Source: Opisthocomus hoazin (lineage: Eukaryota; Chordata; Aves; Opisthocomiformes; Opisthocomidae). From it: 64,000 bases of DNA. Location: contig NC_134443.1 of assembly GCF_030867145.1 (NCBI RefSeq), positions 2,542,001-2,606,000 on the forward strand, written 5' to 3'. Position 1 is the first letter of the stretch. Each line of letters starts with the position of its first letter. Under the pieces are notes generated by a model. That model saw only the letters and a list, made by a program, of their open reading frames with translations, was not told the DNA's origin and searched no databases. The translations under genes and the position numbers were made by a program. Below, piece by piece: positions 38,101-50,899 of the stretch.

Positions 38101-39635
38101 TCAGGAAACAAAGCGGGGCTGGGAGCAAAGGAAATGAAAACAAGTGAAGGCCTTGTTAAGAGAAGTACTGCTACAAAGCTTTCGGACTAGTAAAAGAAAA
38201 TTCTGTTTGCAGAAGATTTACTAAAAGCTTGAAAGATATCTGTGGAAAAAGTATTAGATTTTACTGCATCTACTATCGCTTCAGCAAGCAGAGTGTGCGC
38301 TCAGCAAGCGGGTTACCTCAGCATTTACAGGCAGGACAACCCCACAGGGCCAGCCTTGTACTAATCCAAGAGGGAATTTTTATCATCAGGTGTACCGGGG
38401 AATTTTATGGGGTCCCCTTTAATACAGAAACACTGCGCTATAAATAAAGCATCCCCAAACCACCAGCACACGAGTAACGGCCTGCATGATGCCAAGAACT
38501 TTCATCCTTTCAAGGGCAAGTTAAATTCAAAAGCAGGGCAATAATTATGGTATTTTGTAGGGGTTTTTTTTCTTCTTAGGCTATGAGGTACAGAGGCTAA
38601 ATGATACACAGTCTGGTCCCCTTAAATGTTTTACGAGAGAACAGAAAGAGCAATATTGTTTACAGCAGATTATTCCTCCTCCCTTTCAGGTAGGCTGAAC
38701 TTTCATTACATAAGAGGCAATTTCTAATGTAGCATTATATTTTTACTAGGCCAAGAACATACTCCCCAAAATATTGTGCCAGTGGCCTCAGTGGTGCGTG
38801 AGTCCTAAAGATGACAGACCAGCAACTAAATCTTTTGGACAGTTCATTTAGAAGAGTGAATGTAGAAGAGAAGGCAAACTTACTTTTTTTTTTTTTGTAA
38901 GAAATTTGGAGTACTAATTTCACAAAGCTAATGCATACCAGACAATGTAGTACAAGCTCCTCCAGGCTGTCAGATGAATAAGGTCTTTCAGGCACTGCAC
39001 ACTGCCCCGCTTGTTCCCTAAAGTAGTGCTTTCTGGTAGCTAACCTCTCAGCTGGCAAGAACAGAGGACGCGGGACCAAGTGCCATTTGTCTGCCAGCTT
39101 AAAAAAAGTAGAACCACCCTTACAGCTGTTCTGTTCCGCACTTCCCATTATGCGCTTCTACGGCGTCTGACACTATAGACGAAGACACATGACATTCCTA
39201 AAAAATTAAACCCCCCCGAGTTGGAGGAGCTCAGCTGTCCGAATCCCACTGAAAGTCAACGCTAACCAGCCCAGAGTTTTCAGAATCTATCACACATAGC
39301 TTGCGCACTCTGAAAATCACACACTGAGAAGTCAGTCTGCAACTTCTCAACCCAAACAAATGCTCGTGAAGCGGGAAGCAACAAATCTTTTTAGTATGCA
39401 GCCTTCTGTCATAGTTCCCTAACGAAGGGGAAAATAATTACCTGTTATTTATAACTCCTGAATGTTGTAGAGACAGCGGTTATAGACGAAGCATTGTGCA
39501 AACTATCTATATTTTACTCTGTGAAACCAAGTAATTTTTTAGATCACCTCGAGTTCCTCAGGCATCGTTACAGCCAGAAGCACATGCTACTTATTTTGCT
39601 GCACTTTCATCCTGACAATACCAAGTCTAATGAAA
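29186..39635. other. Intergenic, no gene seen
   Basis: About 10 kb of mostly AT-leaning sequence. It includes a GC-richer block at 30060-30770 with open frames on both strands, a MIR-like piece at about 30911-30985, and a T13 run at 38884-38896. I recognise no exon, RNA gene or intact transposon. Confidence 0.65.
30911..30985 (+). mobile_element. MIR/CORE-SINE-like fragment
   Basis: gctgactctgccag, then gtgcatgacttgggatgaat, then cacctcattctgtgtgcc, parallels the MIR core (ctctgccact...tgtgtgaccttgggcaagtcactt...ctctgtgcc) in order and spacing. It is diverged and lacks visible ends. Confidence 0.45.
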
Positions 39636-39639
39636 AGAA

Positions 39640-40650
39640 GGCAGCTAACGAGCCCGGAACTACCCCAAAGGCGCCGTTCCTGCCCCGCAGCCCGCTCTCA
39701 GGGGCCGTGGCCGGGCAGGCAGCGCCGTGCAGATGGGGCCCTCTGGTGCCAGCTCTTCCCAAGCCGGGGGCAGAGCCCGCCGCGGCCGCCTGCACCCACC
39801 GACTGCACCAGCGGAACCGGTAAGACGCGGCTCAAGAACCACCACCACGACATTTGCAAGGAACTGCGCTCTTTTTAGCAGCTTTCCCTTCCTCTTTCCT
39901 CCGGCTCCCTCCCTGGCCACCGAGTGGCCCACGGGAGAACAGCACCGGTATTGCAGCAGCAGGTAGGTGCCTCCGCGAGCGGCCCCGGCCCCAGCCCCGA
40001 GCCCCGGGCAGGCACCCCCGGGCAGGCACCCCCGGGCAGGCACCCCCGGGCAGACCCGTAAGAACCGGGCCCGCAGGAGGGGCAGAGCCGACAGCCGCAG
40101 CGCCGACCGCCTCCCAGCCCGGCCGGGAGCCCCCCCCCCATTCCAGGCAGCCGCCAGACGAGGTCACCCCACTACCAGGGAAAGCAGCGTCTCCCCCCGA
40201 GCCTGCCCGGGCGTTCTCACAGGCACAGACACGCTTCCCGGCAGAGCTTCACGTGTCTCCGGACAAAGTCTCAGCCCTGCCCTGCCCGAGCTCCGCACGG
40301 CTGTGCGGTTTTTGACAGCCGTGATCTCCCCCAGAGCACGATGCAGTGTGCTCACAGCGACGCCGGCTTCTGAACTCCCCAGCCAGCAGTACGGGCCGTA
40401 ACTGCACCCGACTTGGGAACTTACGATGTCCGGCTCTTAGAGTTGTCTTTAGCGATTCCAGCTTTGTCAGCTTTATTGCCGCTTTCTGTCTCCGGAACCA
40501 CGCAAGACACCTGGACCTGGTCCCTGTCTCTACACGTCCCCGCAAGCGTTTCATTTACTCCCTCCAGCCCAAAGAACACTGCCTGGCTCCGGGCACTGCG
40601 GCCCTCACGCCGACCGGTTTCTCACCGGTCTCTGTGGAGCAGCTAACAGT
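39640..40650. promoter_or_regulatory. Intergenic CpG island, unassigned promoter
   Basis: A GC- and CpG-rich kilobase stands out against AT-rich flanks. It contains many cg steps, a 14-bp GC tandem repeat (40007-40048) and two good + strand donor-like sites (ccg|gtaaga near 39819 and cag|gtaggt at 39962/39963). No open frame in it resembles a known protein; frames on all strands are long simply because the sequence is GC-rich. I infer a promoter, perhaps of a non-coding transcript, about 24 kb from the ANP32E promoter island and 10 kb from the second orphan island. Confidence 0.55.
40007..40048. repeat. 14-bp GC-rich tandem repeat, three copies
   Basis: Unit ggcaggcacccccg repeated three times without mismatch (40007-40020, 40021-40034, 40035-40048), followed by a partial fourth copy (ggcag). 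It lies within the CpG island. Confidence 0.95.
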
Positions 40651-43600
40651 CATCACAGAGAGCTGGGGAAATGAAGCAAAAATTCTGTAGCTGAGTGACT
40701 GTACCTTGTGTGTTAAGTTCCCTCTTTTTTAATTATGCCATATTGGAAACATCTGCGAGGCAGCAGGTTCTGCACACATTCTGAACTGTCTTCTAAATAA
40801 TAAATCCCGATAAACAGAATTGCTTGTAAAAGCAAACTGAGTTTTCATAAATTTATTTGCCTTCACTTTCTTAATTATGTCACTTTCCTTACTTACGCTT
40901 AGCCATTTCTGAGTTACCGCGATTAATTCAGAATATCCATAAGTAATTCCACTGCCTCGACTTTACGTGTGTGGCCCACACTTCTGCAGATTAAAGATAA
41001 ATAACAAAGAGTACTACTAGTCTCAATACTACCAACCGTTGAGTAATTTCCAACATTTAGGAGCGGATTCAGCAAATGACTTCAGCAGGTTCTTAGTACT
41101 CCAGAACAGAGTACTAAATCCACCCCGCTTAGATGAGTACTTACACATTCAAGCACATGCCTATGTCACGGGGACTTCCCAGTCCCACTCCCTCCCCGTC
41201 CCCGTCCCTCACCAAGAGGCCGGGGCAGCTTCTTCCCTGCAGCGGGTACAGAGAACTTGTGTTGCTTTCCCTTCGCCCTCATCTACTCTTCCCTCTTTCT
41301 AAAACACATCTTTCCCTTCTGCACAGCAACCAATACTTGCACTAACCCTGCACACAGAACTGATGTTTGCTTCCTAGCGAAAGTACATTTTCTATACCAT
41401 TAGAAATTCAGGGGTACTAGAGAAAGGAAAGAGAGACCTATGTGGGGAATCTGCAAAAGCTGCAACTAAAGCACTTCAGAAGACTTGCAGTAAGAGACAC
41501 GCAGCAAGAATTTTCAAATTTAAACGGTCGTTCTCAGTGGGTGTTTCACATTACTATCTTCTTCATGATTCCCCACTTTGTTCTAGGAAATATTTTTGCT
41601 TTTCAATAGTATGATGTTCCTGGAATCTTCTTTGTAGTGAAAATGCTCAACCTTAATGTAGAAATTATGCAGAAATTTAAGCCTGCAGCTATTCAGACAT
41701 TCAGAGCAGAGATACATTAATATTCTTCCTCATTCTCACAAAGGCACAACTAGTCTGTTCAGACCTGTGATTTGAATGAGGAGTAACTCCCGATGCCTGT
41801 GTAAAAAAAGAGGCTCTCTCAGGGAAAGTCTCTCTTATTAATTTGTGTAACATGTTAATGTAAGAGATTTCACTGACAACCAGGCTCAGTACCCCTGGCG
41901 ATATACATCAATTGAGATGGAAATACCCCTCACTATGTCGTAAGATAAAACATTTTAATCTCAAGAAGTCCGTCCTTCAAAGAAAGCAAGCCCCAAACAC
42001 ATGCATTTCTCTCTAACACCAAAAGCTTTCAGTTTTTCAAGAGGTACAGTCTGAGCTTGCAGAGCTATAGAAACTTTGGCAGGAGTATAGGATGGATGTA
42101 CACAGGAGGTGTGATATTTAGCATTAAAAAGTCATAGCTTGTTTACACATGGAAAAGAACTAAAGACACGGCACACCCTGGGTGGGCCAGCCCACAGAAC
42201 AGACCCCCGCCACACACTGGTGAGGCTCTGCTCCGGTGCAACAGACCTCTGCACTGCGCAGGGGGACCGAGGCCGGCCTGGTCGGTGCAGGAAGGAACAG
42301 GCCCTTCAACGCTTCGCCCACTTCCCAACAGCCCCTTACAGAATCGCTGCTGGATCCAGGCCTTTCCTGCCATTTTTTTCCTGTGCCCACTCACTGACCT
42401 TTACCTCCTGCGGCCTGATGTGGTTTGCAGAGAGCTCTCCATGGCTCAGGTCCAGAACTTCATATATGCCACAAGTTCTTTCAAGACTTTACCGCACAGG
42501 ACCACAGCTGTGTAACGAGATGGAGACAACCAGGCTGCCACAGCTTGCTTGCATCTCTCCACCATTTTGAGCCTTCTGTTTAAAACATCTGGGGAGCCAC
42601 CCCACCTGCTCCAGGAGCTCCCAGAACCACAGCCACCTCCCCTCTTCCACATCTCCCCAGACAATTCGTTGCTGGTTTCACCATGTCTCTATCTTCAGAC
42701 TCTTTGAGGAAGTTTTCTGAATCTTTTGAAATTAGCTCTGGTTTTGGCTGTTCTATGATTGAACTCACCTTTGAGCCCTTCAATGCTGTGCCAAGTTTAC
42801 AGAATGCATCAGAAGAGAATTAGGACTCTGTTCTCTGACGATGTAGAGAAAGCCAGGTGCCTGTTTGTTTCCAAGTGCTTATGAAAGCCTTTTATTTTAT
42901 ACATGCGCGTATTTTTTTTTAAATCTATATATCTCTGTGTGTATAATATACATATTTTTAAAGGAACTATGCTTATTCAACTCTAATGAGAATTAACCAG
43001 GACTTTCGTAAGCTATTGCTGACTTTAAATGGAAGGAGAAAGGTAGCAGACATTATGCAAAACGGTTTCTTGTAATTGGAGAAAATGACTTCACAATATG
43101 CAATTAAAAACAAAGTACTAAACTGTAAATCACCATCTTGAAACAAGAGCATTGATACTGATTTCATATCATTTGAACTCTTATTTAGAGGAATGGATAC
43201 ATCTTGTTGATGTGTGTTTAATAGTGCATACGGTGACAAAGCAAGCAATTTTGGGGTGAGGAAAGTTTCAGTTTAACTTTTCATAAGATTTTTCCTCAAG
43301 TGAAAAAGTCATGATTGGGCCTTTAATAATAGCAAGGTAGTTGATAACGCAGCGCAGTTTAACAACTTCCTGATTACCAATTCCTTCCTGACAATTATTT
43401 CTTCCGTGGTCTCATCCATTTAGGCAAGTCCACTTGATATTCCTTATCTAGAAAACATGCTTTAAAATATTTACTAACCTACACGCTATGCAGATTAAGA
43501 GCTCTAAACTGCAGGTATCAGAAACGCTTCTTACACAGATGCCCTGCTGCAGAGCAATTTACTTGTTTGCAGGACTCCTGCTGAGCTTAGAGGCGGGCTT

Positions 43601-44900
43601 TGTGGAAAACAAGAGCCACTGGCGGCTTCTTGGGTGCAAGGTCTCATCTAGGTCCCTGACGCTTGCCTTTATGACTGAAACATTGATAAGGTGACCGATG
43701 AAAATCAAATTCCAATTTGAAAATTTGATAGAACAGGCAGCACGTCATCTATTTTTTTTTTAAATTGGTCAGTCCACTGAGGAACAGTTCATTATTGATT
43801 TAAAGAATTATTATGTGTGTGTGATTTTACTTCCTGACTTAATTAAGCTTTAATTACTTTACTCCTGTTACTATTAACAACGTTGCATTTTTTTCCTTTT
43901 TAATTTTGGCCTTGAGGTAGCCCTGTGTTCTGGCTGGTACTAACCACTGCTCCTTTGTATTAAATACTCCTCCTTTATACAGTCCACTTTTACTAACAAC
44001 ATGAATACACCGCATAGAGACTATTACATCAGAGAACAAGGGCGGTACTTGCACACCTACACCATACTCTGGCTAACCGATCACCACAAACGCAGCTTCT
44101 GACATGGAAGGTCGGTACAGCAATTATTTCATAACTATAAAGGAAATTTCACCCTTTTGTTCTCATTACTGGTGTGTGTTTGTTTTCCAGTGACAAAATC
44201 TGAGTCAGAAAGCCATATGAGAGTGACACAGCTGTAAAGGAGATCAAAGGTATGTCTGCCAAAGAATGAAACTGAGCCTTAAGACACAGGACCCTTTTAC
44301 CAACATGGTCTTAACAACATTTTAAAACGTTTTTTTGTTCAGTTTAGGCAAGTAACTTCAACTATTGTAAAATTTATTGTTAGTAAGATGAACGAAGAGG
44401 AGGATGAAAACATACATATGTGAAAATTAACTGTAAAAGTCAGTAAACAGAACTATTTCAGTAATACTTAAAGTACATTAAGCACTAAGAAAGTTCAAGT
44501 ATTTGACTTTAGTGGCGTGTAACTTGATGTTGGATCAACAACACTAGCTGACTGAATACTGATTCTTAGTAAACAAACTAATGATTTAGTTTCCTAGAAA
44601 TTGAACAGCAAGTTTCCTTCTCTGCTAGAGGCTGAAATGGAGATGGAGATCTCTTTGTAAAGCTTAACTTTTTTCCCTGCAAGTCTGAAGAATGATAATT
44701 TCTTTCCTACTTCATGGATTTAGATTATTGTAACTTAAGGTGTAATAAAAACATAAATTCTTACATTTTAAAATACATCCAGGGTACTTCTTAGCTTGCT
44801 CAGTCCTCGTGTTCTTACCTTCATAGATATTTTGTAAGGAGTTTATAGCTAGTAATTATGCCACCTGTGAGTTGATCTGTAATGAGTATGCTACCTATGA

Positions 44901-44916
44901 GTGTGTGTGTGTGTGT
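44901..44916. repeat. (GT)8 microsatellite
   Basis: A pure GT run at the end of an imperfectly duplicated segment of roughly 28 bp (about 44855-44905). Confidence 0.85.
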
Positions 44917-47900
44917 ATACATCCATTTTTATTAAACAGCAAGTATTTTTTTTATTTTTAGAAGCAAAAAGTTTAGCTGGTTTTGTGGCATTTTTAAATA
45001 CGACAATGTTCCTATAACTTCTTGCACAAAACAGGGCATGAATTCCTTGAATTTTCAAGTCTGATCCTACTACTTTTTGTGTAGATCCTCTAACAGTGAT
45101 ACTGATGGAAGAATATATTGAAGAAAATAGTCTTGCCAGTTTTCAGAAACACAAATTATCAGTCATTCATTTCAGTACTAATGATAGTTTTTGCTGGAAT
45201 GCGAGAGCTCATTAGTAATAAATGGCAGCATAGAAGAAATACCACAGCATACTTCTAAGTAGAAAAACAATTATGAGTCATCACTGTGACGAAGCTGAGA
45301 AAAAACTATGGTTCTAAAATGTATTAGCAAAGGCACTTGCTGCAAAGACATGTTAATATCAATACGATTTTAGCCAGGAGCTCCCTTCCAATCTTAGGTT
45401 CCTAATTAAACACTATTTCTGCATGTCCCAAATATTCCCATGAAAGATGTACTCCCAAGGGAGAAGGATATGACACAATTGTCCCATTTTCTTTATAGCC
45501 CCCACGCCTTTAACTATTCTTTCCCTCAAGATTTGCTCTAAAGCCCTGACATGAATGTATCAGAGGAAATGTACCATCACACAAGTTTATCATCAAATTA
45601 CCATGCAGCTTTAAACAAACCAACAAATGCAATTAAAATTGTCAACTGATACTGATGTAACTAAGAGATTCTTTCATCCCTGAAGAAAAAAAACCCACAC
45701 AAACCCCAGAGATTTGCAGTTTATCCTAAATAAGTTCCCAAAACACGAGAGCTCAAACACCTTTCAGACACTCCCCTACCAGGAGAGAGACCAAGAGCTC
45801 TGACCCCCTGGGGTGGGAAGGCTTCCAGTCAGCAGCTACCTTCCTAAAGCCCACTGCACGCCACAGAGGTCTGTTTCACAGGTTTACGACCTCAATGTCT
45901 ACCTGACCCCATCCTAGTTTTCCCAACTCACATTTGCACTGGAACGCAGATCAGAATTTCATCTCTTGAGCTTGTTCGACACTGCGGAACAACTGCCCTT
46001 CGCTTTGTGTTTGGTACACGCATCTATTTGTGCATTATCTTACCTTCAGAGGCAACTGTCTTCGACGTATTACAGTGCTGGTGTGAGCTCCCTAGGGATC
46101 TCAGACATCATCACGCTAACTTCTTTATTGCTCTGGAGCTTACATGATGGCAACAATTCCTCTGCCAAAATAAGTTGCTGTTAAAACAACTGTCATGAGG
46201 CTATACTTAAAATGTAAACCTCCTCCCCAAAGCAACCAAACAAAAACAAAAACAAAAAAACAACCCAAAAACCAAACCCCTCAAAAAATATTTTGAGATA
46301 TACTTTTTTGATAATGATTTGATAAAACCATTTGCGTAAAAAGCATATGAATATTTTTTGTTTTCCTGTAGTGTGTTCCTTTTATCATGCTTTAACTAAT
46401 AAAAAACACAATATCAAGCAAACATAGAAATAACAGCACCACGGAATTTTACTCTTATGATGAAAATCAACAATAATGATATCTTAATATACAAAGCAGC
46501 CACTTCGGAGGACTGCTCGGAGAGGATAGCTTCAGTCTGCAGAGGGTAGTCTCTCCAGACTCCCTTCATAGCTGAGGCAGAGAGGCTTGTCTAGGAAGCA
46601 GTTGGCAGCAGCCACACGAAGCACCGCTGTTTGTGGAGCTGCTCACACTCCCCTGACTACACAGAGGTGTCCCTTATGCTTAGACCAAGACCATTTCCTT
46701 TTTTGCTTTCATTTTCCCTTGTCTCACAAGGTCCGAGATGCCTGTTAAATGCCTGTTGGAGCGTCTGCGTTCCCTCCCCTTCTGTGGGTCTGTTGGGGAC
46801 ACCTGGGACATGGCGCTGCCGTTTCTAGGCATGAAAAGGGCACGTGGGATTGCCCAGCGAGGCAGAACTGGAACTGGCTAATTACACTGTGCTGAGCAGG
46901 TCAGGGTGAAGTCACCCCGTGTACCTCTGGCAGTTCCTGAAGAACCTGTCCAGGGACCTCCAGGAAGGCTGCGTGTACAACTCTGTTTTACCGGACAGAA
47001 ACCTTTAATGCTTCGCCTCGGTGGAGCTGGGGAACTCTGATTTGCTACTCAGTCATCAATATGATTATTTTATTTGAATTCACTTTACTGCAGAAGGAAA
47101 TGCACATCAAACATACCATTTTAACATATGATATTAATATAAGAAAAGTATCTTTTTTTTTCCCCAATACAAAACCAAATACGAAGTCTGTGGTCATATT
47201 TTTCCTAGAACAGAATCCTTTTCCTCAGCGCCAAGAGTTCCCAGCCTTTATGTATACTGTGGTTTTCTTCTGGTTTGTTCTTGTGGCCATACATTTATTT
47301 TTGGATTCTCATTCATTTTTGGCAGTTAAATTAGAAGCATGAGGAAGGGGTTTCCTCAATTATTTTGGGGGCTGGGTTTTGGGTTTTTTTGAGACACACT
47401 CAAAGCAGAAGCTAAAGCATACTATGAACTATAATTCTAAAGTTTAAAAACCAGAAGAGTGTTCCCCAGAAGATAAAGCTGTATCTCCAGTGAAAAATCT
47501 CCCAACAGGAGTAGCACGAGGAATTTGTTTGTGCTCTGCAAAACCACATTTTCTGCCATCCTGCTCAAAGCAGCTGCTCTCGCTGACTTTTTCTGTTCCC
47601 ATCCTATGCATTTTGCTACCCTAGGACAGCTGCTTGCCTTGACTCTCCATTTGTGCCAGTCCTACTGATCGATGAACAGCAAATGGAGAGCACAAGTGTG
47701 TACTTACAGTACGCTATAATCTTACTCAGGCTGCAACCCCAAGCACAAGCAAGAGACTCAGGAAACAGAAAAGCAGTAAAAATAAGCCTAGAACTATTTT
47801 TATCTCCTGACTTCGAAACTGATCTCATTCTTTGGTTCAGACATTTGTAATGTTTATGATCAGTGAAACTGGTATTTTTTTAGTATACAGCAATAACTCT

Positions 47901-48064
47901 TGCTGCCAAAATCAACACACAGAACTCTGTTTACTGCTGAATGTTGCAGTTTTCATTTTGATAATTCTCATTACTTCATCATACAGCTCAGAGTATTTTA
48001 CACTTTTCTCCAAGTCCAAATTCCTGAATTCATGTGATTACATGAGTATGTCAGCTTCTCCTTT

Positions 48065-48115
48065 ATCACATAGACGAGGAAACTTGAAAGCATACTCCCC
48101 AAGGGCCACACCCTG
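48065..48115 (-). mobile_element. MIR-like fragment, reverse orientation
   Basis: atcacatagacgaggaaact, then ccccaagggccacaccctga, parallels the reverse complement of the MIR core (cagatgaggaaactgag...cttgcccaaggtcacaca). It is short and diverged, so confidence is moderate to low. Confidence 0.4.
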
Positions 48116-49079
48116 AGAGACCCTCGCGGTTTTATACCCTTAGCAGTATGGGGTTTTTTAAAATTTCATTTGGGGGGAGGAGGACTAAAGGGAAAAAAAG
48201 GCTAAGTCATCATCTCAGAATGTGTGGGAATGCCAAGGGACCGTTCTGTAGTTCTTGGTTGCATTACAGATGAAAGAAAATCCTTTTGCGTTAAGTCTTA
48301 CCTGCACTGGGGTTAAACCAGTTGCTAAGCGAAAAGGCTGCCTGTCCCAGGCAGGGCTGAGGCCAGCGCACAAGCGTGACGGGAAGGCCGTGCCGCCTGC
48401 TACGCGTGAAGCCGGGCAGGATCCTCACCAGCGCCTGACGGGACCTGCAGAGGCAACAGCGCGGGCGTTTCCTGAGAAACACGGCTCGCCAAACCGCACT
48501 GCCAGAATCTCGCATTCATGCCCACACCGCTCTAACGCAGAGCGAGTTTATTACCTCTTCCCTCTGTGGGAGCACCCACACCATCGCTCCCTGTGGCCCA
48601 GGCACCTGCTTTCGCAAAAAGATCCCCCAAATCCTTTTTGGGACTGGGACTGTATCGGTTTACCTGAAATTAGGCAATAGCTACTCTGGAGAGGAAGGTA
48701 AAAAAAACAGCAATTGTCTGGTAACCCTGCACGTGCCACGTTCCTTTGGGAGATTAGGCCAAATTTGGGGAACAGATATATGAACATCGCAGCACGCGCT
48801 GCCTGAAAACATATTCTGATAAAAAAAAAGAAAAATCCCTAGCTGCTGGGTTTTAACGGGGGAAGAATTTCTTCACATTTTCACGCTGAGCATTTGTACC
48901 AAAGCCCAGCTAAACCTATCCTTTCTCACACATAACGTTGGAAAAATACCTTTGGGATGAGAGTTTGTACTTTTTTTCACCCCCTTCTGTTTGGACTCGG
49001 AACCACGTTCTGTTTTTTACCACTCACCACCGGCATCAGGCTCACACACCCTGGCAGGAAAAGCCTCTCCTGAAGGGCA

Positions 49080-49680
49080 GGGGGAGGCAGAAAGCGTGGC
49101 GGAGGACGTTTTAGAAGGGAAATGAAGTACTTAGCGTGAGCCTTCCTCCCTTCATCTCTCGGCGCGCTCCTCCCTGGCGCCCGCCCGCCCTCAGGAGCGG
49201 AGACGCTGAGGATCGCCCGTTGTGAGGGGGGGGGAACGACCGCGCGCGAGGCTGGGCGGGAAGGCGGCACCGCGCGCGAGGGGCGGAACTGCGGCAAATC
49301 CCAGCCAATCGGCGGCGGGTTCGCGGCTCGGCCCCTGCCGCCCGCGGTCGGGGAGCCCCGTGGCTGTAACGGTTTCCCGCTCTCGGGGGGCCCCGCGCGC
49401 GCGCCCCCTCAGGTTGGTTCCCCCCGGAGGAGGCGGCGGCCCCTCCCACGCCCCCGCTCGCCACCTGAGGCGTTCCTGCCCCTAAGGAAGGAACGGGAGG
49501 GGAAACAGCACAACTGGAAGGGGGAGATAAGGGCCGAGAGGGGCGGGAAAGCGAAAAAAGGGGCCACAAAAGACAAAAGCTCCGAGAGCAGGAGGAGGAA
49601 GAGGAAGGAGGAGGAGGGAGGAAGCCACACGGCCGCCCGCCAGCAGGGCTTCCCCTCACTGCGACAAAATGGAGGACAGC
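49080..49680 (+). promoter_or_regulatory. Second intergenic CpG island with NF-Y and Sp1 motifs
   Basis: A dense CpG island in otherwise AT-rich DNA. It contains a near-ideal NF-Y site (agccaatcgg, 49303-49312), GC boxes such as gaggggcggaac about 20-30 bases upstream, and cgcgcgcg runs. Downstream is a purine-rich stretch (gaggaggaagaggaaggagg, about 49590-49620) of the sort found in 5' UTRs. Orientation is inferred as + from the CCAAT position and the downstream open frame. It lies 1.2 kb past the predicted ANP32E 3' end, so a + transcript would converge on ANP32E. Confidence 0.6.
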
Positions 49681-49878
49681 AGAGCCCCTGGGATTCCGCT
49701 GGAGACAGCAGCCTGGTGCGCTTTTAGCCTTTGGAGAGCAGCTGGCTTCCCGCCGTCCCTGCCCGGCAGCTGCGCGTCTTCCAGCCGTGCGGAGCGTCTC
49801 CTCCGGGAGTGGACCCAGGACGGACTGCTGCAGCAGCAGAGCGGTGTTTTAAACCAGAGGGAGACTGCCAAGCTGTAG
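49669..49878 (+). CDS. Candidate small ORF (69 aa) downstream of CpG island
   Basis: The ATG at 49669 sits in a strong Kozak context (gacaaaATGg: A at -3, G at +4). It is the first ATG after the inferred promoter in the island. The frame encodes 69 residues starting MEDSRAPGIPLETAAWCAFS and ending QRETAKL, with a stop at 49876. I recognise no domain, signal peptide or homologue. It may be a lncRNA-borne chance frame. Conservation across related species would decide. Confidence 0.25.
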   Translation: MEDSRAPGIPLETAAWCAFSLWRAAGFPPSLPGSCASSSRAERLLREWTQDGLLQQQSGVLNQRETAKL

Positions 49879-49880
49879 CA

Positions 49881-50899
49881 GGGAGAAAGGTGGTTTACGA
49901 CAGGTCAGGACAAGCTGCTCGCCTCCCAACAGAATGAGCTCAGGAGCCCGTCAGCCCACACCTCAGGTTTTTCCTGATTTTGAAGACATGCCTACACAGC
50001 ACCGAATTTCCTCTCGTCTCCTTTGCCATGCACGTACCAGAATGGAACAGCGTGATTTTAGTTAACAAAAACCCACCGGTATCCTCAAAAGGTAGACTAA
50101 ACTTCTGTTAAAAACAATCCTAAAGCTCAGGTTCCCCATTTGGTCTCACTGCAGTGGGCAGATAGGTGCCTAGGGAGCGAGCAGGCAATATGTGGTTATC
50201 AATGGAAAGGCAATTCCTCCCCACACTTTAAGAAAAAAAAAAAAATCCCAGAAAACCACCACCCATTTCTTGGCTAATCACTCATAATAGAAGAAAAACC
50301 TGTTACTAGCTTTCTCAAGCGCATCCAGGAGATTTTTGCCAAGAATGCTGGACTAATCCCAAAATAAAAACAATGCTCTGTCTAGCTGTACAGGAGAAGC
50401 AGCTTTTTTTAAACATTGCTCTTGAACGAGGAGTAATTCATCCAGACCGAAGCAGCTACTTTCAAAGGACAGCATTAGACTTGCAGCTCGAGCTGCCGGG
50501 CACACCAAGTCAGCATTTATGAAAAGCAAAATAGAAAAAGGCTCTTGATTTTCATTTTTGACTCAGCCAGACTTGCATAGCTCAGCTACACTTGAAAGGT
50601 ATTGATTTATACGGTATGCAAACGCCCCGGCAGCGCCAGCGCTCATTTCTACATTGAGCTCATCTGGAAATGCTCTAAGGGCACCCAGACATCACTTTGG
50701 GTTTTCCACAACATCCTTCCTCGACTGTGACCACGTTAGCAAGAACTGGTATCACAAAGCCCAAGTGCCAGCCCCAGAGAGATGCACAACTCTGCAGGTT
50801 TCCCCAACAACGAAAAGGTAACAGGAAAGAACAATTACCTCTTACTCCGTTCCTTAAGAATACCGCATTCTCCACAGCTGTAACATACTAAAAGAAGTA
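49881..50899. other. Intergenic spacer before ANP32E 3' end
   Basis: Ordinary sequence with an A13 run at 50233-50245. Nothing gene-like is recognised. Confidence 0.65.

Larger units (their letters stand above)
40651..49075. other. Intergenic, no gene seen
   Basis: AT-rich sequence with low-complexity patches: an AT/GT-rich tract at 42895-42962, (GT)8 at 44901-44916, and an A/C-only tract at about 46235-46289. An imperfect local duplication (atgccacctgtgagt / atgctacctatgagt) precedes the GT run. A MIR-like piece lies at about 48065-48115. No exon or RNA gene recognised. Confidence 0.65.

Noticed and set aside
49111..49659. 182-codon frame on - strand in the 49-kb CpG island
   Set aside because: Pro/Ser/Arg/Ala composition follows from GC-rich sequence. 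Frames are open on both strands there.
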